DNA of 64,000 nt from Ulva prolifera (lineage: Eukaryota > Chlorophyta > Ulvophyceae > Ulvales > Ulvaceae), in the NCBI GenBank assembly GCA_023078555.1, contig CM041202.1, forward strand, positions 62,001 to 126,000, in the 5' to 3' direction. Both the position numbers and the translations under genes were made by a program. Numbering within the stretch: the stretch's first letter is position 1; every line of letters starts with the position of its first letter. Positions 21,136-33,352 of this stretch are shown here, one piece after another. The notes beneath the pieces were generated by a model, which saw nothing but the letters and a program-made list of their open reading frames with translations, made no database searches and was not told the origin of the DNA.

Positions 21136-23873
21136 ATGGTGAAGCCATGCACCCTGGCGGCTGCGCTCGCGGCGGCCACGCTCGCGCTCGCCGCCGCGCC
21201 GGCAAACGCGTGGTTCGTCAACCCCTTCAAGTGCGGCCGCGAGGCCGACAAGCCCTGCTGCGTGACCATCAAGAAGAGCGCCACCCCCTCATGCTCGGAG
21301 GGCCTCGTGTGCAAGGCGGCGCTCTGCCGCAAGTGTGGCATCGAGGGCGCCCCTCTCTGTGATGGTGCGCCACCTGACCCGCTCCTTCCGCCCGAATCAC
21401 CAGACACGTTTCCCACGTAAACTCATGCATGCCCTCCGCGACATAGGCCTCGACGGAAGGTTTGGCTGGATTGCAGACCTGCACATGTGGCTGCAGCAGC
21501 CACTGGCCCGGTGAACCGCGAGAAATGCCTCGAGGAATGTGTACAGGGGTGCAACCTCAGCCTGTCCGAATCCCACACACAGTGCCCTGTCCGCCTCGCC
21601 CGCACCGCACCCAGACCCACATGAGCGAGGCGCCTCTACTTGCGTTGACGCGGCCAGCGTTTGCATGACTGGCCAGCGCTGCAGGTGAGATTCCGTGCCT
21701 AGAGGGCTTTGTGCTGGAGGGCGGCAAGTGCGTGCCGGTCGTGGACGATGACGGCTGCGGCTCGCTCGACGAGCTCTGCTGCTTCGGCGACCGCGGCCTG
21801 ACGTGCGACGACGGCCTCGCGTGCGACGGCAACGTGCAGGGCCTGCTTGGCCCCGGCATCTGCCGCGAGTGTGGCGCTGTCGATGAGATCCCCTGTGGTG
21901 CGCCCCCGCCCCCCTCCCCCCCACCCTCATCAGTGTTGGGTCGTCCGGCCCGATCATACTTTGTGGACATCAGCCCTAAATTTTTTGCAATGAGGCCTAT
22001 TTGTTTCTCCTCTGCTGCCGCCAATTGCACCACTGCAGTTGCACCATTGCAGCTGTGTGATAAGGACAACAACAGGCCCCCTCCTCTGCTGCCACCAGCT
22101 GCACGTCTGCAGCAGGGTGACAAGGACCACTGTGGCACAGGTGTCTCACCGCAGCTGTGTAGATAGAGCTTCACTGTTGCCATAGCAGTATGGCAGGATT
22201 GGTGGGAGTTTTCACATGCTGATGGTGATGTGTGCACAAGTGGTGTGCACAAGTGACTGCGACTACTACTCAGCCTTTGTAGAAGCCGTTTTTTTTTTTT
22301 TTTTTTTTTTTTTTAGTAGCCCTTCTATAGTAGCCCTTGTGCGTGAGGCTTGAGGCTACGGTCCGCATGCATCAAGCGCCTGCTGGGGCAAGCGACAAAC
22401 GCTCTTGTGTCTCATTTCTCGTCCCTCGACTGGATTGTGTGTCACTTTTGCTTCAGCGGAGTTGCAACAGCAGGTGCTGACTCACTGTGCTGTGCTGACA
22501 CAGCATGCTGACTCACCACCCTCCCCGCTGCAGAGGACGGCACCTGCGACCCCGGCCTCGAGGCGGTCTCCAACGAGTTCGACCTCTCCATCTGCGTCGA
22601 CCCGGAGGCCCCCCCTCCCCCCCCCTGCGGCGCCACCGGCGAGCCCTGCTGCCGCGGCCTCAACATCCCCTTCGACAACTCCGGCTGCGACGAGGACAAC
22701 CTCTGCGCGTTCGTCGAGGGCTCCCCCGACGGCATCTGCGAGCGCTGCGGCGCGAGCGGTGAGCAGTGTTGCGTCGTCCAGAACGATGACATCCTGACCC
22801 TTGAGTGTTCCGAGGGCAACGTGTGCGGCACCGACGACGGCACGTGCGAGCCGTGCGGCGAGCTGCGGCAGCCGTGCTGCCAGAGCGGCCCCTTCGGCGG
22901 CGAGCTCTCATGCGACTTCGGCTTCATCTGTAACGCGCGGCAGGAGTGCGAGTTCGAGGCGATCGTCGAGGGCCAGGCCCCGATCGATGATGACGTGCTG
23001 CTGGAGGAGGATGCGGATGATGCGGAGATCCCGGTCGATGACGGGGACCGGGAGGAGGAAGAGGAGGAGGAGGTGCCGGAGGAGCCGGACTGTGGAGATG
23101 AGGGCGAGATCTGCTGCGGGGCGGCGAACTGTAACCTGCACAGCCTGGCGTGCGTGGACACCGAGTCGAGCACGCTGTGCACACCGTGCGGCGCGGTCGG
23201 CCTGCCGCGATGCACGGAGGAGGGGGTGATGCCCTGCAATGAGGGGCTCGAGGAGGTTGACTTCTTCTGCCAGGAGCCTGCTGAGCCCGAGCCGAAGCCT
23301 GAGCCCGAGCCGATGCCCGAGCCGGAGCCGGTGCCGGAGCCGGAGCCGACCCCGGTGGCTGAGTGCTGCTCCGCCGATCTGCCGATCTGCTGCAGCGGGA
23401 GGTGCATCACGCTGGAGGACGCGGCCGCGGCATCGTGCCTCGTCGGCGCGACTTGCTGCGATGAGCCCGAGCCAGTGCCGGAGCCGGAGGGGGACGGCAA
23501 GGACGATGGGGAGATCGCGATCGTGGACGAGGAGTCTGTTGAGGTGGTGGAGTCCGGGTCAGATGACCCCGACCCGGAGCCGATGCCCGAGCCGACGCCC
23601 GACCCGAAGCCGGAGCCCGAGCCGGTCCCGGAGCCGGTGCCTGAGCCCGAGGAGCCCAAGCCGGAGCCCACAGAAGGCGATGGGAAGGAGCCTACCGGCA
23701 ACCCTGTGGACGTCGATATCCAAATGGGCTCTGCCACCGCTGGCATGCGGCCACCGGGCGCGCCGCCGGTGGACACCAGCGACCAGGAGACCGTGAGGGA
23801 AGAGGAGGCGGTCGAAATCAGCGATGGCGCCAACCAGGTCTCCCGTGTCCGAGTTTCCGAGTCGACCGTTTAG
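21136..23873 (+). CDS. Secreted cysteine-rich protein with Pro-Glu (PEP) rods, three exons
   Basis: Exons 21136-21364, 21685-21897 and 22534-23873 join in frame to 593 residues; both introns (320 and 636 bp) are GT-AG and phase 1. The start is the ATG of a signal peptide (MVKPC, then an Ala/Leu core ending ANA-W). About ten Cys-rich units follow, with patterns such as CGSLDELCCFG, CRECG, CGATGEPCCRG, CERCG and CCSADLPICCSG. They are interrupted by an acidic linker, a first rod of EPEPMPEP repeats and a second rod. The C-terminus contains SATAGxRPP and a final VSRVRVSEST, shared with the protein at 36.3 kb. Secretion and a wall, matrix or scale role are inferred from signal peptide, disulphide-type cysteines and extended rods; I know no named family. 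Exon 2 is a single Cys module bounded by phase-1 introns. A damaged inverted paralogue lies at 13.1-14.7 kb. Confidence 0.8.
22289..22314. repeat. Run of 26 T in intron 2
   Basis: Uninterrupted T inside the second intron of the cysteine-rich gene, on the coding strand. It lies about 220 bases before the acceptor, too far to serve as the usual pyrimidine tract. Its complement could be the poly(A) tail of an inserted retrocopy, but no body was identified. Confidence 0.85.
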
Positions 23874-26839
23874 ATGAGGTTTGCTCAACGTACGAAGCGT
23901 CTTCAGAGCACCTGAGCTGAGGAGGCATGCGAGCTGTGCCGCCCATCTCGTTGTGTGACCGGTGCTGCAAATCTGCAGTGGGAGCTGGGCCGCAGCTGGG
24001 CTGTGCACATCTCCTGCGGGTGTGTTGCTGTGTGCAGACCTGCGTGTCTTTTTCTATACAACCACTGTGTGGCAAGGCGCAGGAGGCGATGTGACGGCTG
24101 TGTGAATTCTGGAACTGCCTGGGGCACCTCCATCCTGCGGCTCTTCATTTCATTGCCTCTAGCGTGAGGGGTGATGGGATTGCTCTGCTCGGGAGTTCCT
24201 GTTCGCAGGCAGCGTGATGTACGCATGGGTCGCGCCGTGGGGGTGGCCGTAGATGCTTCGGCGAGGCTCCTGTACATGTCGGAGTGCCGCCGGGGTGGAT
24301 ACTGTGGGCAGGCTGCAGGCCTAGTCTGAGATAGCTGTTGGTGCCTGCGGATGGGTGGGGGGGGTGCGGCCGCAAGGCTGCTGTAGCGGTGCTAGTAGCC
24401 ACGTGCGGACGCGCTGTAGTGAGCGCATCAACGGGCTTCTGCTGTTCTGGCTGGGTGCCTGGCTCAGGTTGTAGCAGGCGTGGTGTGCTTCACACACACC
24501 ATGCACGCTTACAATCCACACTGTAGATGGCTAGACCAGGCTTAGATGGACATTTTTTAGGCTGCTGTTGCTGCCAGTGCGGGGCTAGCCCTTTTCATTA
24601 TATGCGGGAGCATGCGCCGTGCCTGGCGCCGCCTGTCTCGAATGTAAACGACTGATTGTTGTACTTTGAGATGGTGGCATGCTGCCTGGGATATGCAACG
24701 GTGCTTGAACTTGGCAGTCAGGGACCCTCATGTTTTCCCTGACGGTTGTACCCCACGCCACCCTTGCTGGCACGCAGTCTCGACAAGACTCCAAGCACGA
24801 GCATCAGGACAACAGCAGGAACACGACAAAACCTTTTCCTTCATTCTAGGCCAATCTGAGCTGGGTCTACAGCTAAAATGCGTGAAGGTACAATGTCACC
24901 TTGGCCTTGGAAATGCATTGCTTTAACGCAATCGTGGACCTGTCGTGGACCTGTCCATCGATGCCTGCTACGGCTGCAGCACATGCATTGGTGTGAGAGC
25001 TGAAGGACGTGTCACACAATTGCCAGATACTCGAGCTACGTGTGTTGATGAGACAACTCGCCATTCATATTACACGAGCAAGCAGATGCATAGAATCTGC
25101 GGAACGACGTGGTGCCTCGCAGTGAATCTGTGTATGCATGCATGCATTTGAGCAGCGTGCTGCGCAAATGGCGACGCTGGGCGTCATGCATGTCCGCATA
25201 AGGCACCGTGGATGAAGTCAGAGCAAAGGATGGACCGAGGAAATGCTGTGAGAAGATTGCATAATCGCTCGTGCTTGCAGCACACATACTGCACGCATAA
25301 CGCACGCCACGAGCTGTTTCGGAAAAGACGGCCATCTCGAGCACGTGTCCCGGAACGATGTACAACACACAAAACTGATATCTCGGAGACCTTTTGGCCG
25401 ACAGCATGGCAGCCGCACATCGACAAGATTTCGCGACATCATCGATGTAGCGAAGCCAATTTTTTTACTTCCTCTGCCGTGTTCATGTGGTGTTATGTGC
25501 GTACTATCCACCACGCAAACTTCTATGTTTTTAGTGCATCGCGTTAATTTCAACTGCTAGAGCTCTACTAGTAGCCTTCAAAGTAGCCTGCAGAACGAGT
25601 TTGGGGACGGTTGGGGAAGAATGTCGAGGTTTGGGGAACAATACGCGGATTTGGGGCTACTCCCCACGGGAACAGCCCAAATCGGCGACTTTGGGCTATT
25701 CTCCCCAAACCTCCGAGATGAATCAGCCATTCTGTTCACTTAACCTAAATAATACTTACGGTGTTCCCCAATCGATCAAAATCGTCGTCGATTTCGCGCG
25801 CCCTCACTGGGACCACTTCGTAGCGGGAGTGCATGACCCCCTGCCTGCAGGCTGGTCAAATTGACGGCCAGCTTATCAAGCATAAGCTAATAGCAATCGT
25901 TACGCAAACAGTAGAAGTCTCATTGAAACAGCAGGGATCTGTGTTGTCAGGAGAGAGAGAGAGCCTGCTCGATGCAGGGATGTGGTCATCATGTAGCCAG
26001 GTCTTCCTGCTCACCAATGCTTCGTCACAAGAGGAGCTGACTGCTTGACATCCACCAAGACGCTGTTTAGCATCTATGGCAATCTGAATGTCACGTTCGG
26101 TCGATTCCATGTCGTCCATAGCCTATCTGAGATTGCTAGTGCAGCTACTGTCGGCGAGCTCCTGACGGGCTTACTTTGCCCTCCTTGCGCAAGTCAGTTG
26201 CCCAAAAACTGCGCTGATGGGCGTTTCCATGTAGATGTGGCCATGAAATGAAAATTCCATATGCCACGGCGTGTTTGCGCCGTACTGGCACAGAGTTGGT
26301 GTGAAGCGTGCGGTATGCGTCGATCAACTTGGTGACCAAGGAACACACAATCAGCTGCCACAATTACGTGATTATGATATCACAGGCGGGGCGTGCACCA
26401 GCGTCGCCTGCATTGCACGATTGAGCTCTGCGCAAAGTTGAAGACCGTACCGGGATCGTAGTCATGTTCAGTTTCGCTGTATCGGATGCGATCCCATGTA
26501 TACAGTGTAATATTTAACATTAATGCATGATTCGCTACCTAAGTCGAGGCTCTAATGGCGTCCGCACAAGACGTCGACGTGAGGCACTCTCGACAGCTCA
26601 AATACACGATTTCCAAGCCAACACCCAGTATGTCCATACATCTACAGAACCTCGTGGCATGCAGTGAAACTAGACGCAGATGACATTCGCTCATAACCAC
26701 TTAGCCCGTCTGCGCGCTGCCTCACATCTTCTCTTCCTGCCTGTGCGACACTCGATCACAGCCATACGTCTCCCACATACAGCTTCCATCATATCCTACA
26801 CCTGACATATCACCAACACCCATGACCAGTGCACCAACT
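23874..26839. other. Intergenic stretch
   Basis: This holds the 3' flank of the cysteine-rich gene, then about 2.9 kb without a supported gene. The foldback at 25626-25713 is the only clear structure. A minus frame starting MDDMESTERDIQIAIDAKQ near 26119 is open for 87 codons but unrecognised. Confidence 0.4.
25626..25713. repeat. Small foldback element with TTGGGG motifs
   Basis: The 12-base arm gaggtttgggga (25626-25637) faces its exact complement at 25702-25713. An inner pair, atttggggct and agcccaaat, lies between them. Four TTGGGG-type runs occur on the plus strand from 25601 to 25657. This could be a miniature element or a structured DNA site. Confidence 0.5.
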
Positions 26840-29210
26840 TCACGTCAAAAACTCCAGTGTCAAACCTGCACGAGCAGCCACCGCCTTCTGCAGCACATCC
26901 TTTGTGCTGTGCACCAAATATGCATCCTTCAGCTTGACAGCTCGCAGGTTCTGCAGCTGTGGCAGGCCCCCCGCAAGCGCGGCCCCCCCAGCCTCCGCCA
27001 GCCCCATGCACCGCAGCTCCAGCGTCTCGAGCGCCGCCATCCCACACACCGCCCGCATGAACGGCGCCGCAATGAACCCGACCCCGTCGTTCCCGTGGGA
27101 CGAGATGTCCACCATGAGATGCATGACCCCTGTAGCCACTGCCAGGTGTGGCGTAAGGTGCTTCAGGCTCGACCCGAGAACCCCCCGGACATACAGCCTC
27201 TCCAGTTGCGGCAGCGCCGTGACCGCCGACAGCAGCTGATCGAGGTACCCCGCGGCAAGGTCCGCATCCGCACGCTGGAATAGCGGAGCCTGTCCGGCGG
27301 CAGCGGCAGGCGGCTGCGCCGACACCGTGACGCTCTTCGCCGAGGAGAGGAATTGCACGCACTGTGGGTGGAAGCACGCGCCGGGGATCTTCTGCAGCAG
27401 TATAACCGGGTGGAACGCGGCTGCGGCTGCTGCGGCGGAGCTCGAACCAGCGGTGGCTACAGGTCCGGCAGTGGTAGATGTAGCCGTGCGGGTGGCGGGG
27501 GTGTGGTTCGCGGGACCGAGCGGGCGCGCACGGCCACGCTGCTGCGCAAGTGAGCCATTAACGGTGCCGGGGGTTGAGGCCTGTCTGGGGGCAGAGGTGG
27601 GCGTGGCTGTGGTGGAGAGGGCAGCCTGCAGGAGGTGCTGCATGATGCCATCGCTGACGCGCTCCTGTACCTGCACTGGGTGTGTGCCTTGGTGCAGGGT
27701 GAAAAGGTGCCGTTGGGGGGGCGTGAGCGACCACGTGGCGCTGCAGTGTGGGCGGGTGTCGTCACTGGCGCAAGCCGAGAATGCTGTACATCAGGCTATT
27801 CATTATCAAACCGACAGATTTCGATTGCATTCCGGGTGAAGGAGCAGGGGCGCCGTGCGTGACCATGCGGCGCTGCAGTGGGGCTGCGACAGCTCATCAC
27901 GAAGGCTGATCACATGGGAAGTTCACCGCTGTGTATTCATGGACCTCCCGAGTCAGGATCTTTGGACCAGAGTCCGGTCTGATGCCGCAAGCTGGAAGCC
28001 GGTGCATGTTACACTCATATACGATTTCCCCCAACCAAGGGCTGTATTTGCGAATATGCAAACGCTGTTACCTCGGAGATGCATATCACTGGATAATACC
28101 ATCAACAAGGCCTTGAGTAAACATAGAGTTTCCAGTCGAGCAAGAAGTGTTACCTCTGTTTTCTGCGTGGCATCTTCACTACCAAGTTCGACATGGAAAT
28201 TCCTGAAAACAGCAGCACGAAACAATACAGTGTACGCTTGACAATAAAAAACAGCGCTCAAGCTGTGGGCGCACCTTCTCCAGCCACACACGAGGGTTCG
28301 AGCTCGCGTACACCTCAAGCTCACGCCCTGGAGGCATCGGCAACTCGAACGAAGTGCGATCTTCCTCTCCGCCGGCAGCTGCATTGCCTTCGCCTTCACT
28401 CGGTGCCGCGAAATCACCGCAGCCATCGATCAAGGTCCCCTCGCGGTGTTCCCCCTGGATGGATGTTGCCGTGGGTATCGACTGTTTTACAAGGACGCAC
28501 GCAGAGGGAACGGCCGCGCTGTCGCGGGCGCACATGTCGCCCAGCAGCTCATTGATGCAATATTGCAACACAGCGCATGCAGTGCACTTGTACCGCGCGC
28601 TTGAGGACTGATCAGGAGAGACAGGTGTCGCCACCAGCACCGCACAGAGATCACGTAAAGTGCGTACAGTGGCTGCAGGGGCTGCTCAGGTGGTTAGCCC
28701 CTTTGCATGTGTGGGTCCGGCCATCCGCACCTTGGCAATATCCCAAGAGCCTGAGTCAGGATATAGTTTCTGAACCTTTAGGTTCAGCTAGGCGTACTTG
28801 ACACAGAAGCAAATCGCAGGCCAGGGCATGGACGGCACCTGTCCAGAGGCTGAAGACTGGCCGGGGGCGGAGCTGCGGTCGGCTACGGGAGCCGCTGCCT
28901 GCCCCGGGGTGGGTTCAGTGTGAGGTGCAGGGGCAGCCGGTTGCAGCTGTATGATTACAGACCCATCGGGGCGGCCTGCTGCGCCACCGGTGGCGTGGGC
29001 GCTGCCGCTCTGACGCGGGGTCCGTTCGAGCTCTACGGCAAAGGCGCCGCGTGAGGTGGAGCTGTGAGAGATGGAGCTCTGGCGGCTGGTGTTGCCTGCC
29101 GAGAGCTTGGAGCAGGTCTGGCCGTGCTTGGGTGGTGCGGCCACGGCGGCTTTGTTGTTGGCTCCACCATCACTGTCTTTCTGCGACGAACCTGCACTGA
29201 CAGGAAGCAT
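26840..29210 (-). CDS. Leucine-rich-repeat (ribonuclease-inhibitor-like) protein, three exons
   Basis: Proposed exons are 29210-28839, 28607-28314 and 27670-26840, with GT-AG introns of 231 and 643 bp, both phase 0, joining to about 498 residues. The first ATG in frame (29210) was taken as start; an upstream exon is possible. The N-terminal 120 residues are Ser/Ala/Pro-rich and probably disordered. The middle exon has a Cys pair (YKCTACAVLQYC) and an acidic stretch. The last exon carries irregular leucine-rich repeats (LPQLERLYVRG, MAALETLELRCMGLAEAGG, LPQLQNLRAVKLKDA), typical of the RNI-like class whose horseshoe binds protein partners. No enzyme domain and no membrane segment are visible. 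Partner and pathway cannot be inferred. Splice sites are predicted only from frame and consensus. Confidence 0.6.
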
Positions 29211-31475
29211 TTGGCTGTCGGGCTGGACCACACGCCAAGGTTCTGAACATCTGGGTCTGACACCTGGATGGCAGCCCAGAGGAAGCTGTGGTACGGATAC
29301 CACTACTTCTAACAACACCGGTAACCCACACCGCCTGCCCCGCTCGCGTTGTGCTGTGTGCTGTGTGCTTGCAATACATAGCTGCCTGCGGGGTGGTGCA
29401 TTGGGTGGGTCTTCGCATTGAGCATTGGCCTTATCCTCACATTTTTGGGGTAGTTCTCGTACTACACTACCCCTCTACTTCTCGTAACAGTAGAACGTAC
29501 GTTCTACATGCATTTGCAGCCTGTGCACTGGCGGAGTGTACGCGAGGCGCTGCGTCTCGGCATGGCCATCATGCGGGGCGGGGCGAGGTGACTTCCTTGG
29601 CACACATAGGGTGTCCTATGCAAAAGCAAGATGTGCTTTTCTGGGTTCGCACGCCAGACCTGTCAAGGCCTTTGATGCCTCTGGTCCATGGACCTTTGGG
29701 ACCATGCGCCGAAGGAACGAACAACTTGCCCCGCCCCCCTCCGCACATGTACACATGCATGCAGCTCATGTGACCACGGCCGCCTCCTATCTCAATGAAT
29801 GCCCTGCAAGGTGCTCACATGTGCCACCAAATTTGAATCCCTCACAACATTGTTTGAGTATGCCGTCCAGGAACTGGTGCCAAATATTCGGATTTGATTT
29901 ATGTGATCGGCCAGGCGACCCAATGCTGGCTCACACGTGCCACGCAGCCATTGGTAATGTATGCATGGGGTGGCCACAGGGAGCCGCACCCGTCCCACCC
30001 GAGGGGCGCTTCCAACGGAACATCTTCAGACGCCCCGCCCATGACGCCATGCATGGCTGGGGGCGCGCCACGTCGCCGGGCGGCTGCTGCTCTGCTTCAG
30101 CACGTGGCGGAAACGTATACTGATTAACTGCGCGATGCACGCACACCGAGTTCGCCTTGGACACTTCCCAGATGGTCTGGTTGTCGATCATGACATCTGC
30201 TGCCTGCATGCTCATGCTCCGCAGTTCAGTAATGTCTGTCTAAATGTACTGAGCCGTATCCTGGAAAGGACATTGCCAGTTTTGATTGTACGGGACCACA
30301 TGCCGAAAGGGGAAACCACCTGGAAACCCCTCAGTGTGTGAACGCTGTATTTTTGTGAGCTCATGCGGGCTGAGGTATTGCCCAACTTTGCCCCCTGGTA
30401 CCACGTTTTGGGAAATCGCTCCATGTGGAGGACCCGTGCATGCGTTGCAGTACCATGCAGGTTGTCCGTTGCTCCATGCACACGATGGCACGCCCTTCGC
30501 ATACGCATCTCCGGGTCTACTGGCATAGTATAGTACATTGTACGAAACTGTGTGTGATGCATGGAGAAAGTCGGAGAGACCAGTGGCAACGCCGCGGAAG
30601 CACGCGCAAGCACGGCAAAGCCGCAGGCGGCCACGGGACACAATCGTTAATTAACGATTGTTATAACCTGCCAATGCCGCAGGCGCGGCGACTCGGAGGC
30701 TCCCGTGCACAGCAGGACAGCCACACCCCGTCCTCGGGCCGACCAAAGACACATCACCCACACACCCACACCCCCTTTGCAGCCGTCTAGAGACGAGTTC
30801 TGTGTGCTGCCGGTGATGGCTGACATGACTGGCACGTGCATGGTGTCCATGCATTCGTGCCCTGCTACTGCAGCCACAAGGGGCATCCTTACCTAAAGAA
30901 CCTATTTCACTGGCGCCTCGGGAAGCTAGGCTAGCAGGTTGCGTGTACTCTGCACCTGTGCGTCCCACAAGGCCTTCGTGAGCTGAAGTCGCGCGTCACC
31001 TGATGCCGTATCGTATATGTCACCTGATGCCTATAGGCATCAGGTGAAATGTTGTGAAACACTTCGTATACGAAGTGTTTCACAACATAGAGACCCAACC
31101 CAGCAGCGCAGAAACATACATTGTCTCGATCGATCATTATGCTGTGGCAGCGCCAGGTCTGAAATAGATCCAGGGAGTCTGCGGCTAGGTAGACGCAAGT
31201 GCATGATCGCAGAGTGCCGCGTGTGCCTGGCACCTACAGAGCATGCGCGGCCGCCGCGCCTCATTCGGGAGCAGTCAGCTGATCGCCAATCCGAAACCTA
31301 ATAGAGCACCACACAAGGAGCTTGAGGTCTACTGTGCAAGCCTGCGCGCGAACATGTGGACAGGCGACCATTCCTGAAGCCCTCACACACTTTCTCGCCA
31401 AGCGCGAACGCGCACAAATACCGCAGCAGTGACCACACCGGCCCAGATCAGCAGCTTCACCAGCTGCCAGCTATT
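29211..31475. other. Intergenic stretch
   Basis: No supported gene. It carries one copy of a dispersed repeat (29901-29929), one of another (30248-30301), a 22-bp perfect palindrome (30640-30661, core cgttaattaacg) and the twin palindromes at 31020-31088. The segment AADSLDL on the minus strand at 31185-31165 resembles a BTB continuation but does not join the fragment at 31.5 kb in phase. Confidence 0.4.
31020..31088. repeat. Twin perfect palindromes (28 bp and 40 bp)
   Basis: Positions 31020-31047 form a perfect 28-bp palindrome (half-site tcacctgatgccta). Positions 31049-31088 form a perfect 40-bp palindrome (half-site atgttgtgaaacacttcgta). One base separates them. Partial extra copies of the first half-site lie just upstream (near 30998). 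Confidence 0.95.
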
Positions 31476-31814
31476 TTAGAGCACACTGGAGCGGAGTGGA
31501 ATGATGTGCTTGCTGCAGAGGCTGCGTACCACGAGGACGTTCGCTAGCTGTTGCGCGGACAGGGAAGAGGTGCTGCTGGGCTCTGCTGCTGCCGCAGTCC
31601 ACGCCCGCACTGCCTCGACAGATATTGGTAGTTTTGCAGAGCAGCCGTCGCTGGTGGAGGCCTGGATGTCGGATAAGAGGGTGCTGCGAGCGACCACATC
31701 TTTCGAGAGCACCAGCGCGTCAGCGTTCCTCAGCAAGCGGATGCTCCCATCCTCAACAATAACGTAGGCAGCAGATGTATCGCCTGCCGTGGCCGTGTCG
31801 GTGCTTGCTGCCAT
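31476..31814 (-). CDS. BTB/Skp1-like domain fragment
   Basis: From the ATG at 31814 the minus frame encodes 112 residues. After a Thr/Ala-rich start, the segments VIVEDGSIRLLRNADALVLSKDV, SDGCSAKLPISVEAVRAW and LSAQQLANVLV follow the order of a BTB/Skp1 fold: opening strand and helix, central strand with a proline, then the helix pair ending in a Leu-rich motif. Such domains link substrates to cullin E3 ligases or mediate dimerisation. The fold should continue with an AADYLDL-type helix. That motif appears at 31185 in the same strand, but none of the GT-AG joins I tried keeps the phase, so the gene is either spliced in a way I could not resolve or broken. The frame extends upstream to 32225 without an ATG-supported reason. 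Confidence 0.4.
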   Translation of the reverse strand: MAASTDTATAGDTSAAYVIVEDGSIRLLRNADALVLSKDVVARSTLLSDIQASTSDGCSAKLPISVEAVRAWTAAAAEPSSTSSLSAQQLANVLVVRSLCSKHIIPLRSSVL

Positions 31815-33314
31815 GCTCGTGCTAGTTCGAAGGATGCAGCAGTCAGCAGGTCGGGGTCGGAACGCAGCGCTCCACCGCTGACGATCGGCAACACCCGATG
31901 TATTCAAAGACGATATCCTCAAATTTAAAAAGGCAGAGCAGATGCCATCCACAGCCCAGCATACTGTCCAAGGACCGTTCTGAATTGCCAACGCTGCAGT
32001 GGCGGGAGGTGCGGCGGGACACCGCGGTGTGAGCCTGCGATTGGGGGTAGCTGGCCATGGCAGCTTGTGATGCCAGCACGGGAACGATGCAGTGTTTTGC
32101 TTGCACCCTCCCACACTGTCCGGACAGCATATGGCTGCAGATTTCCGCAGTGAAGTAGTCAGACAGAAAAGAAATGGGCAGAATCCCCATGGCACTGCAG
32201 TCGACTGATGCATCAGATTAATCACTGCCGATGGACAACAGGATTCCCAAGCATCCGTTCAGGGCCCCGCGCAGTGGGCACCCGGTGACCAGCATTCAAC
32301 TCAATTGTGTCACTCCCCAACGCTGCTTCCTTCCGGCCTCGAGCCTGTACAGGTGACGTCACCTCATCATGAGAGCCTGGAGTGCAAAGTACTGTACGTG
32401 AACGAGCCCGTGGACCCGCACGTGGACCCAGCACCAACGCGCACATGTGCAAGCATTCATGCATGCATGAATCTGGCTGCGGCGGCGTTGAGGGCGTGGT
32501 GTCGCAGCGTTCCTAGAGGCTCCTTCTTCCAAACTCCGACTGAGTCAGGACGGCGTGCCATCAGACCGGTCGGCGGCACGCACCCACGCATGGGTGTACT
32601 GTAGTGCCACTGACTGTATGCTGCAGCATGATGCGCAATATCTGGGGTCCGGGTCCGGGCACCCCCACGTATGCAGGCACGTGGGGAGCAGGCGAAGCCT
32701 CGTTTTACACCAGGTGCAGGGGACAGGGTTGCAGAAGTGGGGGTGACACTGTCAAGGCATGTGTCTTGTCGAAGGCGAAGGCATGCAACATGCGTGCCCA
32801 GCAGTAGATGATCAGTATCTTGCGCCCTGCGCTCACTGTACACAATGCATGGCTTGGATGCGTGAGCGGAGAGGCCTTGGCTAGAGCGACGAGGGGCACG
32901 TGGCTGCAGTTCTGTGCGCAAATGGGTGCCCTGTATACATCATGCATGTGCTCAATGCACGTGTGCTTAGAATGGAATTCCGTGTTCCTGTGGGGGCACG
33001 GCCGGTGGAGGTGCTGGGCCCTGCACAGACCAGATGCAGACGGTGTGCATGCGCTGGTGATGTGAGCTGTACATGTGTTGTGCAACAAGTGCATGGGCGC
33101 AGCAGCAGTCTCGCGTTCAGGTGGATGCACACAACGTGTGGCAAACCTGTCGGATTGAAGATTCAAGGATCACGTCGGAGAGGCAGAGAGCACGACCGGT
33201 AAGAGTGCGAAAACAAAAAAACAAAAAAACAAAGATTGCGCATAGTAATTAATAATCTTAAGAGCAGGAATACAGCACACGTTAGTCGCGATGGCCACTC
33301 CACCCAGTACAGCA

Positions 33315-33352
33315 CTCCACACGGATCCGTGTGGAGAGCTCTTCGAAGAGCT
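33315..33352. repeat. Twin palindromes (22 bp and 16 bp)
   Basis: Positions 33315-33336 (half-site ctccacacgga) and 33337-33352 (half-site agctcttc) are two perfect palindromes that abut exactly. An outer imperfect pair with cagtac and gtactg flanks them. Confidence 0.9.

Noticed and set aside
22442-23833. 463-codon minus frame rich in Ser/Gly
   Set aside because: It is the complement of the Cys-rich and PEP-rod exon; its repeats are the rod codons read backwards.
25601-25660. Interstitial telomere repeats (TTGGGG)
   Set aside because: The runs are irregularly spaced and part of an inverted repeat, not a tandem array.
29536-30123. 195-codon plus frame
   Set aside because: No ATG-supported conserved content; it spans a dispersed repeat copy, and the minus strand is open too.
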